NCBI RefSeq assembly: GCF_037975245.1
Contig: NC_092565.1
Span: forward strand, 3,361,499-3,425,498
Length of the DNA stretch: 64,000 nucleotides
Direction of reading: 5' to 3'
Source of the DNA: Apostichopus japonicus
Taxonomy: Eukaryota > Echinodermata > Holothuroidea > Aspidochirotida > Stichopodidae
Part shown: in pieces, positions 12,057 through 24,654 of the stretch
Layout of the letters: each line of letters begins with the position of its first letter
How positions within the stretch are numbered: position 1 is the first letter of the stretch
Made by a program: the position numbers and the translations under genes
Notes under the pieces: generated by a model
What the model saw: the letters and a program-made list of their open reading frames with translations, nothing else
Databases searched by the model: none
What the model was told of the DNA's origin: nothing

Positions 12057-12144
12057 CCTGAATAAACATGTCCTCCCCCTCGGCGAAGTGGTTGCCACAG
12101 CGACAGCATTTGGCACAAGTTGGATGGTACTTCATATCTCCAGC
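12057..12144 (-). CDS. ABLIM: abLIM exon: middle of LIM4
   Basis: 88-nt exon (29 codons plus one base). The acceptor is TTTGGTAG and the donor is GTGAGC. It reads AGDMKYHPTC, CCRC and GNHFAEGEDMFIQ, supplying the His, Cys and CxxC zinc ligands of LIM4. FAEGEDMFIQ corresponds to the FxEGEEMYLQ of vertebrate abLIMs just before the final GSxxWHPxC. It is separated from the previous exon by a 7.4-kb intron and from the next by 1.6 kb. The local acceptor pyrimidine tract is modest. Confidence 0.94.
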
Positions 12145-15100
12145 CTACCAAAGACAGAAAGAGATGAGAATAGGAATAAACACAGAAGATGTTTGTGTCT
12201 AAATAATGACTGGAAGCATTCTCAGTTCAGCTCCCTTTAAAATTGAACAAAAAGTGGGCTTGTTACATTATCTTTGAAAACCAATCATAGAAACAAAAAG
12301 CACTAGGCATGATTGAAATGTTTACCAAAATGTGATAGATGTGTACTGGTTAGTTCTTATCAGGTGCATATAAATGTACCTGCAAGTGTTTAACCGGCAG
12401 TTATAAATGTACCAGATTAGGTATTGCATCAATCAATTCTCAATTATTCCTAGCGACGAAACCGACGGGCATGCAACTGTCGTGAATAAAATTATTACCT
12501 TTGTTTATAAAGCAGCCGAAAAAGAACCATAATTGGAAAACATTTCAAAAGGGAAACGCTGTTGGTATGAATAAGTTATAAGAGAATGTGGGAGGTGTTG
12601 GGGGGTGGGGGATGTCTCAATCTGTCAGACGTTCTGTTGGACTTCCAAATTGGCTTTTTTTGTCTTGGTATCAATTGAATTTGTGGGACACGGAAGCAGC
12701 ATATTTTAGTCATGAATGTGATCTGAGCCATAGCAATGACTAATGACTGTATCCATTCTTGGTCAATCATGCAAAGGGTGGTGACACAAGGAGGATTTAA
12801 TTGTTAAGACAATGGCCCTGAGGGGAACCTCGTTTATTAATATGAACAGATGGTCATTTTCAATTTTGTTTTTCATTTTTGAACTCAAACATATCTATAT
12901 TTAGCGAGTGCATCATTATTTCTTGGAAACAATCTGCGGTATTGTCTTGTCACCATGGTGACAACAAAAGGTAGTATTATTAATAACTATATACATGAAG
13001 TGATTTGACCTGATTGGCAGCTGTGTGAGATTTGTTTTTGTAGTATAGGTAGATATTGATCCAGTTCAGATGCTACACACTGACACTTTTCCTGCTGATG
13101 TCCCATTTACAATGCACATTATTATAGCTATGAAACAGTGTTCTTGATTTCAAACTAACATTTGCTGGTATCTGAATCAGAACCCTTTAGGCTTGTATAC
13201 AAGTGACTAATTCTCATGTATGGGCTATACAGACATCAGAATTCAAGCTAATTGGTTAATTAATTTACTAAATATGCCATCCTTGGGTGGATATCAAACA
13301 AGGTTTGTGTTTTAAGTTTTTCACTTACAATCGTAATTTGGTAATTAAATGGCTTCAAATTAAGCTACAAGAATGGTAAAAAAAAAATATTAAAAAAAGC
13401 TGCTTTTAAGTGGATGCAACTCATACGTAAAGGGTGGTTTTAACTGACAATGTCCTTTCTAAAATATGTAAACAAAAACATATCACCGAGCATAAAAAGG
13501 TATTTCAAATAAGTATTTAAGTTTTTTTGTGCTTATTATGCATGAAATATACAAGTGGCACAAGAACAGAACTACTGTCCATGTATCATTATCCAAGTTA
13601 GTGTTGTATGCATGATTTATTGACACAGCAGCTGTGAATGCTGTCAAGTAATTGTATGGTGTATACACACCAGACCAGAAAACATATGAACCGAGTGATT
13701 CGAGCTGCAATTAATCTAATGACTTGTAATATTTGACAAAATAGGGATAAAAGGTTAATTTATACATCATTAACTATATCATTATGTCATCATCATCGCA
13801 TAAATCTCATTTGCTTTTTGTAAAGGAATTAATGAAGAAAAAAGGATGCTTATGAGGGAATTTCAATTTTTATGAGACAAAAGTTGTTTTCATGTGAGGA
13901 CGGAAGTCTGGCTCGTGCTTCCACGGCTGGTGGAGAAATTTATGTCCAGCATCTGGCCTGTGACTGCAAAGCGCAGAGAATCATTACAAAAGAAACATCT
14001 TGATGTAAACAATAGGCCCCTGCCGCAGACAGCACGTCATAACAATGGAAGCATCCAGGAGGAGCATGAGACTGCTCGGTCGTTTAAAAATAGAAAGATG
14101 AATTCTAGATGAGATGTGAGCGAGACATTCGAGGGGGCAAATTACTTTATGAGACCACATGTAATCATGTTACATTATCTGGCAGACTATTGGATGGATA
14201 TATTGAAGTCATCCATTGTGGCTATGCATATAGATTTAATAACAGCTGTCTCAGTTGCACCCTTGAGATGATGCTATTCCTGTAAGATATATGAGGATGT
14301 TTTATCATACTTTATATCGACAAAAAAATGTCAGCAAAAGTAAGATGGTAAGGTCGTGAGACTTACATTTCCTATCCAATCAAAGAAGTCACTATGCAGC
14401 TACCGCTAGTCTCGAGATAAAGATGGACCAATCTGACAAGATTCCAAAGTTTGCCCGTAAATAATGATACGCACCTAAAGAGCATTGAAATGGATGGGTG
14501 GGAATTAGGTAGAATTTAATCATATTTCCCACATATTCCTTCACCACCAGTCAGTTCTACAAAATCACATTCATGTTCTTTTTGGCTGTATGAGACTTTC
14601 ACCCACACATGCCGTTACAGTACAACTTTCAATTAGACTAAGAAACATGACAATGAACAGACTCACGCACTGAGCCTATATAGATACTACAGTTGTCTGC
14701 TCATATATTCACATCATGTCTTCTCCCGTGTAATTACACTTCCACTGCCTCAGAACATCTAAAAGTCATCAGGTACAGCCCATTTGTAGATTAATACCGA
14801 AATGATGAAAGACATGACAGGGTTGAATTCCCAGACTCGCATTTTTAGTGTGCCACATGTACATTGGTTAATTTTACCAAGAGTTACTTGAGGTATAACG
14901 TTGCTTTCTAATTTGACTACTTGTCCTAAAATCTGGTTCATGCAATCCTAGGAGACTACTCCAAATTGATCACGGACATGGCCCCTCTATAATTGCGAGC
15001 ATCGCTTTATAACGATAGAATCATCGAGTTTTACAGTCATCGCAGGTAGACCGTATCATCGTCTAGGTATTAGGGACAACTAGAATGGAAATTTTTAATT

Positions 15101-15596
15101 TTCTGCGACCGAGGAAATCGGGCGATGTCATCAAAACATTACAGCATAATAATGACTGGTAATACACAGTGATGAGAAGAAGCATTTGTTTGGTCCAGAT
15201 GTAATATTTCCAAGATGAAACAAGATACGTGGAAGGTCAAACGTAAACACAAAATGATTTATACTTTTTTTTTTGTCTTTTATTTTGTTGTTGCTGTTGT
15301 TTTAATATTGCTTTCTTTCTTTATATCTCTTTCTTCAATAAATCAGATATACAGGAATGCATGACACAGGATCCCTATATGTCCTGTTATACTGAAGGAT
15401 GCACAAAGAAGGTTCTGGGTTCTTTATATTATTGCTTCAGGCATATCGAAGAGGGTCAAATTCGACACTTATCAAAGAGAGGTAAAAAATCTTTGATGAC
15501 CACACTGGTCACGCTGGAAGTTGACCGGCCATTATTTGACTTCCTGAAGGCAATACATGAGTGAAGAAATTCTAATGACTGCTGGGGTTTACATGC

Positions 15597-15812
<216 letters not shown>

Positions 15813-17182
15813 CATCACTATTGCCATCTTGTTCAACGATCGAGCCGGTATGCCCTGTTTGCTCTTAATTCTTCATCACTGCACTTATAATGCACTTACT
15901 CAACCGTATGACAATAAAGCTAGGAATTACTAGCTACCTTAAATGTAATTTTAATCAAACGGTGAAACATGACACCACATTACAAACTCAGCACAAAACT
16001 GTTCTGAAAATGATATCCAATTTTTTGAGAGAGGCTACAGATAGTCGGCGACATCCTCACGTTATTCATTAAACGGGCTAAATTTCACCAAACGTCAGTA
16101 ATCTTCTCTCTCTACACCAGGAGGGCAACAACCATCCTGCTGTAGAGTACATGCAACTATCATTTAGTACTATGACATGGTATTTTCAAATAATGATGTT
16201 TAGTTCAGAGCCTCTGGTCTCCAAGGAGACCACAATTGTCTAATACTTATATACCACAAAATAACTTCCTGTAAAACAGAATAATATATTGCCCCAGTGC
16301 ACAACTTTAACAAGTGTCTTTATGAATCAAAATAATAAAGAGTTTCAGCATGACACATCCTCCCTCCCTTTCTACACGCTGGACAAGTCCTTCCTCGTAC
16401 GGCTAATCGAGGGAGGGCAAAGCTACCGATACGGTAAAGTACATCTGTCAGAGGGAATTGACAGCTGGTAGTGATAGAAGTTGATCAAAACAAGGAATAA
16501 CAGTTATGACAGCAGACTAATTTCTAAGTAAAACCACATATTCGACGACGTGCTTTCAGCAGATTTTCGAGTAGTGTCCTGTGCTTGTGGTTCACATTGC
16601 CCCCCAGGCTTAGGGGATGACCGAGTGAGTGGCTATCAATGTAATCTGTGAATCTTGAAGAGGCAGAGAGGATGGTGGAACTGACATCCTTTCAAATCGC
16701 TGAAGGGTTCAGCATCCCCTGTGTCACGATGTGTTCGTGCAGGAGAAACTTGATGGGAGCCGATGTTTGGATCAAGTAGTTCTCCGTCAGATGGGACAAT
16801 AATGATTTAGCATCAAGGCCAAGAATATCCCCTGGATATGATGTACTCGTGAAGGATGTAACCGATATAATGCAGGGGGAACGGAACTACATAAAACCAG
16901 GTTGGATAGTCAAGGATTATTGTGAGGCATTTGCAGGCTCAGTATACTGCTCTCTAATGGTGAATCAGTAGATTTAATATTGTGACTTAGATTCCAGTCC
17001 TACAAATAAACTTCCAAAGTACACTAAGAAATTACAAATCATTATAGAAGAGGCTTAAATGCCATTTTTTTTCCTTTTTACACACTGGTCTTTTCAGTTG
17101 GAATTATGAATGTTGCTTTCACTGTGAACTCAAACCCCAGCACCGATGAATTTAATGAAATAACTTTGCTGAACGTTGGATG

Positions 17183-17735
17183 CAGTAAAGGGCCTAATGG
17201 GTACAGTAACATGCATCTGACACCAGTCTCTTCTATGGTGGCATACTCTACCATCCGCCTGATTGTTCTCTTTCAGGAAAAGTGCCAAAAGCAGCAGGAG
17301 AACATCTTTTTTGACCTGTTATCAATCAGGAGTTGGATTTTTGTGGCTTGCATGTTGAAGAGCATGAATGGAAGTACATGTGGTTCAAAAATTTGGTCAA
17401 TTGAGGCCATTTTTCACCCCTCCCAGGAGCAGCGTACGTAAATTGTTTACTACTGAGTGAAGAGGTTTGTTTACAAGTGACGAAAACTTCCAGCTCGGAT
17501 AGCAAAAAATCTGCGCAGTCATGATACGGAAAATTGATGGTGCCATGAAAGGCCAATTTGTCAGCTATCCAGTGATGGGTAGTGTTAGCTAGTGAGAACT
17601 TCTATCTAGACTTAGAGACCACATTACTTTTGTGATTTAGTGTGTAAGTCAATGGGGATTTTAATGGACGTAATGCTACCTTATACAGTAAAGGGCCTAA
17701 TGGGTACAGTAACAGGCTTCTGACACCCCAGAGTC
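17183..17735. repeat. Dispersed direct repeat pair (about 45 bp each)
   Basis: CAGTAAAGGGCCTAATGG, then GTACAGTAAC and CTGACACC, occur at 17183-17225 and again at 17686-17735. The space between is ordinary intron. This may be two remnants of an unidentified mobile element. Confidence 0.7.
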
Positions 17736-18036
17736 TCCTCTGTAGCTGTTTTGGTTGGAGGGATGAATTCCTGGTTGGCTTCATATAGACATCAAACTTC
17801 ACCCTTTTTCAGGACCTGTTCAATTTTGATAATTTTCATTGCCTTTCCATGAAATAACATCCCTTTAAAAATGCTCACAATTCCCATCTGAATTTCTCAC
17901 ACCTACATGAATTAAATTATGTCTCTTTAATATTATCCATACAAAATATATTCCTCATATTGCATTGGTGTATATGCTGATAAGATTGAGGTTGTATAAC
18001 ATGGCTTTGAAATTAATAAATGGACCAAGTTTGATA

Positions 18037-18187
18037 ATGTTCTGTTATTTCAAAGTGTTGTTAAAAGGGTCACTATAACACTAATATATGTTCTGTATTT
18101 CAAAGTGTTGTTTGAAGGGTAACTTTAACACCAATATATGTTCTGTTATTTCAAAGTGTTGTTTAAAGGGTCACTATTACCCTTATA
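18037..18187. repeat. Threefold 50-51-bp tandem repeat
   Basis: Units start at 18037, 18088 and 18138 with ATGTTCTGT, followed by ATTTCAAAGTGTTGTT and AAGGGTCACT. A few point and single-base length changes separate the copies. Confidence 0.9.
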
Positions 18188-18843
18188 TACATATTTATTC
18201 ATAAGGCTGCTTTAATGTTCTAGGTCTTCTGTCTCTATGTCAACATGTATCCTCCCACTTCACCAGTCAAATAATATCAACATTTATTTGTAAAAAAAAA
18301 CTGTTTTTACCTTATTTCCACAGACAAATTTAGCTTAAATGTTTTTACCATATGTTCCTTAGCAACTATGAGCTCTTTAAATTGTATAAATTTCTCTTCC
18401 CAAAATTCCTCAATATGGTACTGTTAGACATTACAACATTCAGTGCCCCCCCCCCCCCCCCCAAAGATATTCTTCTTTCCTTGTTTGTCACACCAGTTTA
18501 GTTTTTGAGTTTAGAAGAGCATAAACTATATGATGAGGATGATGATGATCACGTTTTTAAATAATATATATCGGTTCCAGATCCAGCTTTGACTGATTGT
18601 GTCTATTTCAAACCTGACAAGTGACATTGGTTTGTTTTGACAGACTCATAGGGGCAGAAGGCAATTCCTGACTTAATAGAATGGTTGAACACCTGAGAAG
18701 GCAGAAGTACTATTACATATTAGTTAAACTCTGCTGTCACAATAGGACATATGGTACAGTAATCCAAGATTAATTTGATTTCCCTAAGATAACAAAAATG
18801 TTTCTTAATCATGTTCTCCTGCAGACTAGCATCATAAGCTGCT

Positions 18844-18962
18844 GCACATCTGTTTCAACCAGCGGTATGTAGGGGAAAGGGATGGGGGCGGGACAGAGGT
18901 TCAATCATGCACATCTGTATCAACGAGGGGTATTTAGGGGGGTCGGTACAGAGGCTCAATCA
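18844..18962. repeat. 65-bp direct duplication, diverged
   Basis: GCACATCTGT, ATCAACG and AGGTTCAATCA-like blocks recur at 18844 and 18909. The copies differ by several substitutions and a small length change. Confidence 0.75.
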
Positions 18963-19537
18963 GCAACACAAACAACAATCATTCATCACAAAGTTAATGC
19001 TATTATTTTATATATGTACATGAATGTACAAATGAGTCCAATTCTAGATCAGGTTTTTTTTTTTTTAGTTCCTAAGTTCATACTCCTTTCCGATCAAAAT
19101 ATAGCAATGAGGAAAGTATAGTGTGGAATATTGAATCCATTTATGTATATAATTACTGCATGTAAAGTACACCTCCCCATTTCTACTAATTCATGTTGAA
19201 GTCAGCTAGGAGTATGCTCTCTCTTGATCCCTATGAAGTATTGTTTTGTTTTAGCAAAATATCAGTCATCTGTCAGCACTATTTACTGGTTTCATCAACT
19301 TCATGTACAGACATAGCCCGATAAGTACACATGTTCTGAAAGCGTTATACAACTAGTTTAAGTTTTGTTACTTATTTCTCAGGGAAACAGCCGGCCTCCT
19401 GGAGTTATGAAGTATCTCACATGATACCACTGAAACAATACATGATACCACTGTAACAATACCATAAACTATATTATCATTTATATATTATCATTTATAT
19501 ATTATCATTCTTTGCACGTGATAGTACAATATATTAC

Positions 19538-19631
19538 CTCCAGTACTTTCCCGGTGATGTAAACCTCACAGAGTGAACACTTGATGCCATAGAGTCTATG
19601 GTAGTCTCGGTCACAATACGGCTTGCCATCT
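19538..19631 (-). CDS. ABLIM: abLIM exon: end of LIM3, start of LIM4
   Basis: 94-nt exon with acceptor AATTCAG and donor GTAATA. One base completes Arg; 31 codons follow and end on a codon boundary after VLE. DGKPYCDRDYH contributes the final Cys and Asp of LIM3. GIKCSLCEVYITGKVLE begins LIM4 with its first CxxC. The match to vertebrate abLIM DGxPYCExDY and CxxCxxYITGxVLEAG is close, and the following exon begins with AGD as expected. Confidence 0.95.
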
Positions 19632-20477
19632 CTGAATTGAAACAAAAGAGATTTAAGAATGAACGGACATGTTCTATGTAGTGTTAGGTAGTTGGTGGCA
19701 GACCCAAATGCAGTAGAGTATCATACAGATATCATATTTTGCTGAAGGAGGCATTTCAATACATGTTATTTTTCTTCATATTCATTGGATGGTAACATTG
19801 TCGACGAATAAGCAAATATGGTCAATTTTGGTCACATAGCTAACCTCTTTAGTCTCACACTTTTAAGCATGACTTGTGAACGCAATAAGGAAACTGTTTC
19901 ATATCAACTCTGGTACTCTACGATACTATTAAATTATGATGTATTCTTACAACTTTTGTTCTAAAGCATTCTGAAAACGTCAGATGTAATTAAGCTACGT
20001 TACTACTTAGAATTTCTTAGAATTTAAAATGTTAATGAAAATGCAGATTGTCCTTTTTTTTTTATCATAATTTAACTACTTTTGTTTTTCTACAGTTTGA
20101 GAATCTATGAATATTTATGTCAGTTTCTAAATATGATAAATAAAATGATTGATCACTGGCAAACAGCTAAAATTAAACTTCTTAATAAATACAAAGGCAA
20201 GTGTGTAATTCATTAATGTGAGAGATCCCTCTTTATATGTACTACTCAAAAATACAAAGAAAAAAAGAACACCAAAATAAACTTGGAGCAAACTAACCTC
20301 ACCCTACATTCTTTGCACTAAACAGGAACTACTATTAAACCTTCCACAGTACACTTCTTGTTCAAGTTTTGTTTTCACTAAAAACTATACTTCCACTTTC
20401 ATTAATACCAGAGTAACATTACACCATTATAACATATAACAGTAATTATAGGTAGCCTTAATCTTAGGTAACGATAC
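19632..20477 (-). other. abLIM intron, 0.85 kb
   Basis: AT-rich sequence between the LIM3 exons; nothing else seen in it. Confidence 0.7.
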
Positions 20478-20604
20478 CTTCCCATGTATTCACCAGACAG
20501 CACCTTCTTACATACAGTGCACTTGAAACACCATACATGCCAGTGTTTGTCTAGCGCCACCAATGCCTGGCCTTGTGAGATTATATCACCGCAGTTGAAG
20601 CAAC
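20478..20604 (-). CDS. ABLIM: abLIM exon: first three-quarters of LIM3
   Basis: 127-nt exon with acceptor CATCACAG and donor GTATCG. It opens with GT of a split Arg and ends with AG of a second split Arg. CFNCGD gives the first zinc pair, GQALVALDKHWHVWC gives His and Cys, and CTVC gives the next pair, followed by LSGEYMG. This is the LIM3 signature of abLIM proteins, where GQALLALDKQWH and LTGEYI are typical. Introns on both sides are short for this gene (0.7 and 0.85 kb), so LIM3 to the start of LIM4 forms a compact cluster. Confidence 0.95.
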
Positions 20605-21310
20605 CTGTGATGGAAGAGGAGAGCAGAGAGAGAGAGAGAGAGAGAGGTTAGGCTGGTGTCGACTTTGTTTAACTTATTAGCTGGTTGCATAATTAAACAT
20701 CATTTTGGTTTTAAGATTAATTACCTGACCAGCTTCATCATTGAGTTATTTTTTTTCTCTTGGTCAACAGTCATGTATCATACAGATCATTGAGTACAAA
20801 TGATAGCTTTTAATAGCAAGTCCTTACTTTTTGAATTTGATCAACAAAAAAAATAATGAGTTAGAGAAAACTGTAAACATCAGAGAGACAAACAATTCAA
20901 CCAGTTTAAGATATCACCTTATTTTGGAACCATCTCATCGCTTGTTTCTATTTTCGTGTCCTCAAAACCCAGATAATTTAACTCAATCCTTACTCCCTCC
21001 ACGAAACAAGAAGAAACTGTCACACATGACATGCAGGATTCTGACCCTGTTGATGAACAGAACGGAGCCCAGACAAGCCATCATATATGGATCGACACTA
21101 AACATAACAAAGTTCAACATTAGCTATATAACCACACACACATTTCATATGCCGGCAGTTTTACAGTATACAGTATGGGACTACTACTTAAAATGTCTAT
21201 TATGCTATTGTAATAATTTCTCAATGCCACATAATATGACATTCCTCCAGGCTGTATACTGGCAAAACACTATCAGGCTATGACGGATCTATGATATATG
21301 TAACACTTAC
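20605..21310 (-). other. abLIM intron, 0.7 kb
   Basis: Begins with a short (GA)n tract at about 20627-20646. A 150-codon plus-strand open stretch crosses it, but it has no recognisable features and is most likely chance. Confidence 0.65.
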
Positions 21311-21477
21311 GAATATTGGCACCCTCTGACTGAATTGGCCTTTCTGCTTCATTAGTGCCGTTCATTGTGGTGGTTTCTTTCTTGCTGAGGATCGGCCCGT
21401 CGGGGTCATCTGAACAGCTGTCACAGAGGACATCTTTACCGTTGTAGGTCACCTTCTCACCTGGAGGCAACGGTGAC
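21311..21477 (-). CDS. ABLIM: abLIM exon: end of LIM2 and LIM2-LIM3 linker
   Basis: 167-nt exon with acceptor TTTTACTCAG and donor GTAAGT. One base completes the Arg begun in the 48846 exon; 55 codons follow, then C of a split Arg codon. SPLPPGEKVTYNGKD and LCDSCS complete LIM2 with its final two Cys ligands, matching the vertebrate pattern RPFPPGDRVTFNG followed by CxxC. The rest is a 30-odd residue polar linker (DDPDGP, KKETTTMNGTNEAE) leading to LIM3, where vertebrate abLIMs also have a variable linker. A diverged alternative for the first part lies at 35244-35438. Confidence 0.94.
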
Positions 21478-24400
21478 CTGAGTAAAAGGAGGAACAAGGA
21501 ATCACTGATATCATAATCTGAGGCAGATGGGGGTGGGGAGGCTGGGGGGAAATGGGGGCAGACTGGGGGCAGACTCTCCATGTAAAGAGGGCCAGGGAGC
21601 ATTCTTCCCCCTCAGGGATTAATGCAAGGTTTTGCTGATAAATCCATTTATGGCTGCGCTTGAAAAGGGTTTGTACAACCTCGCGTCGCAAAATTTGTAG
21701 AATTCATGGAATCAATACTTACTTGCTACTTCAGAAATGAACAAAATTACACTAGCAAAAAAATACCTGAGATATTAAATTGAATATTTACAAACATGAT
21801 GATCTGAAACTTGAGGAAAGACCACCTGAAAGCTGTTTAAGTTTTATATTCATGGTATCTTGATGAGTTTGAAAGAGACCAAAATACATATATGTGGTTA
21901 GCTTGCAGAAGCGGTTACTGTGAGAGAAGTGGTGTTGTGAGAGACAAGAAAATAAACACACAACATTCTTTCGAATATCAAGGAGGTATTAACAGTGTGA
22001 GGTACCCTGTCATTAGGAAGAACAATATTATTAGTCCTTCTGGATATCTTAGACTCTGCTCTTGTCCTTTTAAGTCATATGATAATTCCAATTTCCTTAA
22101 ATGTAATTCTTCTGTTCTGCTCCAAATATTGATACTATTTCCAAATTTACTGCAGGCTATCTGCCTTTAAAGATATGCAAACATTCAAATGAGGGAGACA
22201 TTCTTACTACTCATTTTAAATTGCTACAAATCATAATTTAGTAGCTGTTGCTTGTTAAATATAAAACCTCTCTATGCAGAATCTAGTTTCTAACAAACCT
22301 GTCAATTAAATGATTATATACACCACAAATACTTTAATTACATGTTTGTGTTAGGAACCTTTTTTTCTTTTATGATACACATTTTCTTTAATATTTGGGA
22401 TATTCTGCAAACTACTTTAAAATAAACATCTCAGAAATTTTCTGATACAACATTGTAAAATAGTTTCATTTACTGTAAATGGCAAGTTCAGGCCATCTTT
22501 GTTCAAGTTTAAAGAACTTTGCATTTTCCATTTTCATTAAGTCTAGGAGCAATTTTGTAAACTATAGCATCAGGGAGGTTTTCTTTCATGCTTGAGTCTA
22601 TAATTACTGTCAGCAAGAGACTCCAACATGAACTGTCTTCACTGTCAACCTAGGTTACTATAGTAACTGAAGTTTGTTATGAAAAAAAATTAGCTTTGGT
22701 TTTCTCAGGAAGAATGTTGTCTACCTCTCATCTTTGAGATTTCTTAAACTAATTATTCCTTCCGGGATTTTACCTACTTCTTTACAGAGATTCCTGATAA
22801 TCGAGTAATCAGTGATAAGATTAGGAATAGTATCTTCCAACTCCCACAATGCATGTTAATTTAATTTGAAGTGGAGGAAAGTACATTTCTTTGATTAAAC
22901 CATCTGCGTCTCGCAAATCTGTCGAGAGCACTGTCAGTGAGAGGCTTACAATGGTGTGTATATATATATACTGCAATGGAATCAATATCGCATCTAGCTA
23001 AAATGCCACTTTGGGAACAAAATTGATGGATTTTACTAATAAATTCATTACATAATTTATCATCACTTTGATTTCAAACATTCTATTTGTTGACAGAGCA
23101 AACCGTTCTAACACCGATATCGAGAGACAACTTTCAAGTTGCATTTAAATAGTCCTCAGTGCATTCCTACGTCACACAGACTTAAACTTTGATCCACATC
23201 TCTGCCCAAAATTGGGCGACAGAACTATTAGGGTACTATTGGAATCATGTAGCTGCCACACAGTAGCTCTTGAACAAACTTATCAACACAGGATTAAAAT
23301 CGAAAAAAATATGTGAAAATCTGCAATGTGAGAGAGAGATTTGACTGTCAACCATAATATATGAGTTTCTTGAAAGTTATATGGCAAGCCTGTAAGGTAT
23401 CGATTTCAGTAACATCTGCTCTAAATCCCAACATGATTGTTAACAGTATCAAGCTCCCTTCTGATTGGTCAAATGTTTCTCAAACTTTTGATGAAGCATT
23501 CTTCAATCTACAAGGTAAAACAACCAAGAGTTGATTGGGATATGATTCATGTTCCCATATCCTAGTATATCATTTGTTAAAGTTGGGATATGCTATACTT
23601 AGTTCCATTGGGATACCCTTGTTGGATCTGTCTTATCATGCATTTATAGTTGGTTTAACAAGTGTGGCAGTATTAACGTTCTTTATTTTACTTTTACTTT
23701 TACTGAAAGTGAGGGTAGATCAAGTTTTCATTGCGATAGTCTTTAGGAATTGTCAGAATAAACTGCAGATTTTGAGGGAGTGCAGTAGGAATGGCCGTCT
23801 CAGGCATGGAGATCGAGACCTGGATATACTTTTTGGCAGCATTTGACCATTGCATTGTGTTTTTCTACTTGTAACACAATGCAAAGGTTATGACAATAAT
23901 GGCAGCTTAATATTACTTTCATTCCTTTAATGAAATATGAATGGCTCATACAATTTTTTCCATAATTCTTCCAACTTGGCATTGGATATAACCCAACAGT
24001 GCTCTAACAGAGTTTATCCCATTGAGTTCCAAATTGGCTTAGATTATCTGCATCTATTTCAATGAGATATGTACTTGAACATACTAACATTATAGTTAAA
24101 TTTACCCTGTTCAGTGCTTTGGGATGTCCCTGAGGTTTCAATGAGATATAATCTCTCAAATTATCTGATTAAATATTGGAATGTACTCTTTCGGACTTGT
24201 GACTTACTTTGTCTTCAAATCTTTTTTACTTTTTGATCTAGCCTCCAAATGAACCAGAAGATGTTCATCTCAAATTGTGAGGTGAATGATCTCACTTCAC
24301 CAAGTAGCATCATGTAAATATATTATTAAGTCTTTTTATATGCAGGGAGAATCCATAATACCTCAATTTAAATCACTGATCAGAAAATATGTCACCCATA

Positions 24401-24654
24401 TGTGGGACTAAGCCAATTAACTAACTGAAGACTATTTTGATCAAACTGGAAAGATTTGAGGCACCAGCTCGATCTATTACAGTTCATCAACAGTGACGGC
24501 AATTAACATAAACAAGTAAGATGTGCATATTGCATTAACAGGAACCCTAGCAGGATATTAGCACTTCTATAGATGCCCACCATTGAAGTATACACTGCCT
24601 TTAAACTACATATAAATGGTATATATATTCATGCATATATATATATATATATAT

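Noticed and set aside
14367-14396. Short minus-strand stretch before a GTAAGT donor reading DFFDWIGN
   Set aside because: No acceptor of quality and it does not fit between LIM3/LIM4 exons, which join cleanly without it.
15361-15564. 67-codon plus-strand frame with a Cys-x4-Cys, preceded by a T-rich tract ending in AG
   Set aside because: Could be an exon of a nested gene, but there are no partner exons or homology, and the reading ends at a simple repeat.
20831-21283. 150-codon plus-strand open frame between two abLIM exons
   Set aside because: AT-rich composition, no recognisable motif, antisense within a 0.7-kb intron. Long by chance.
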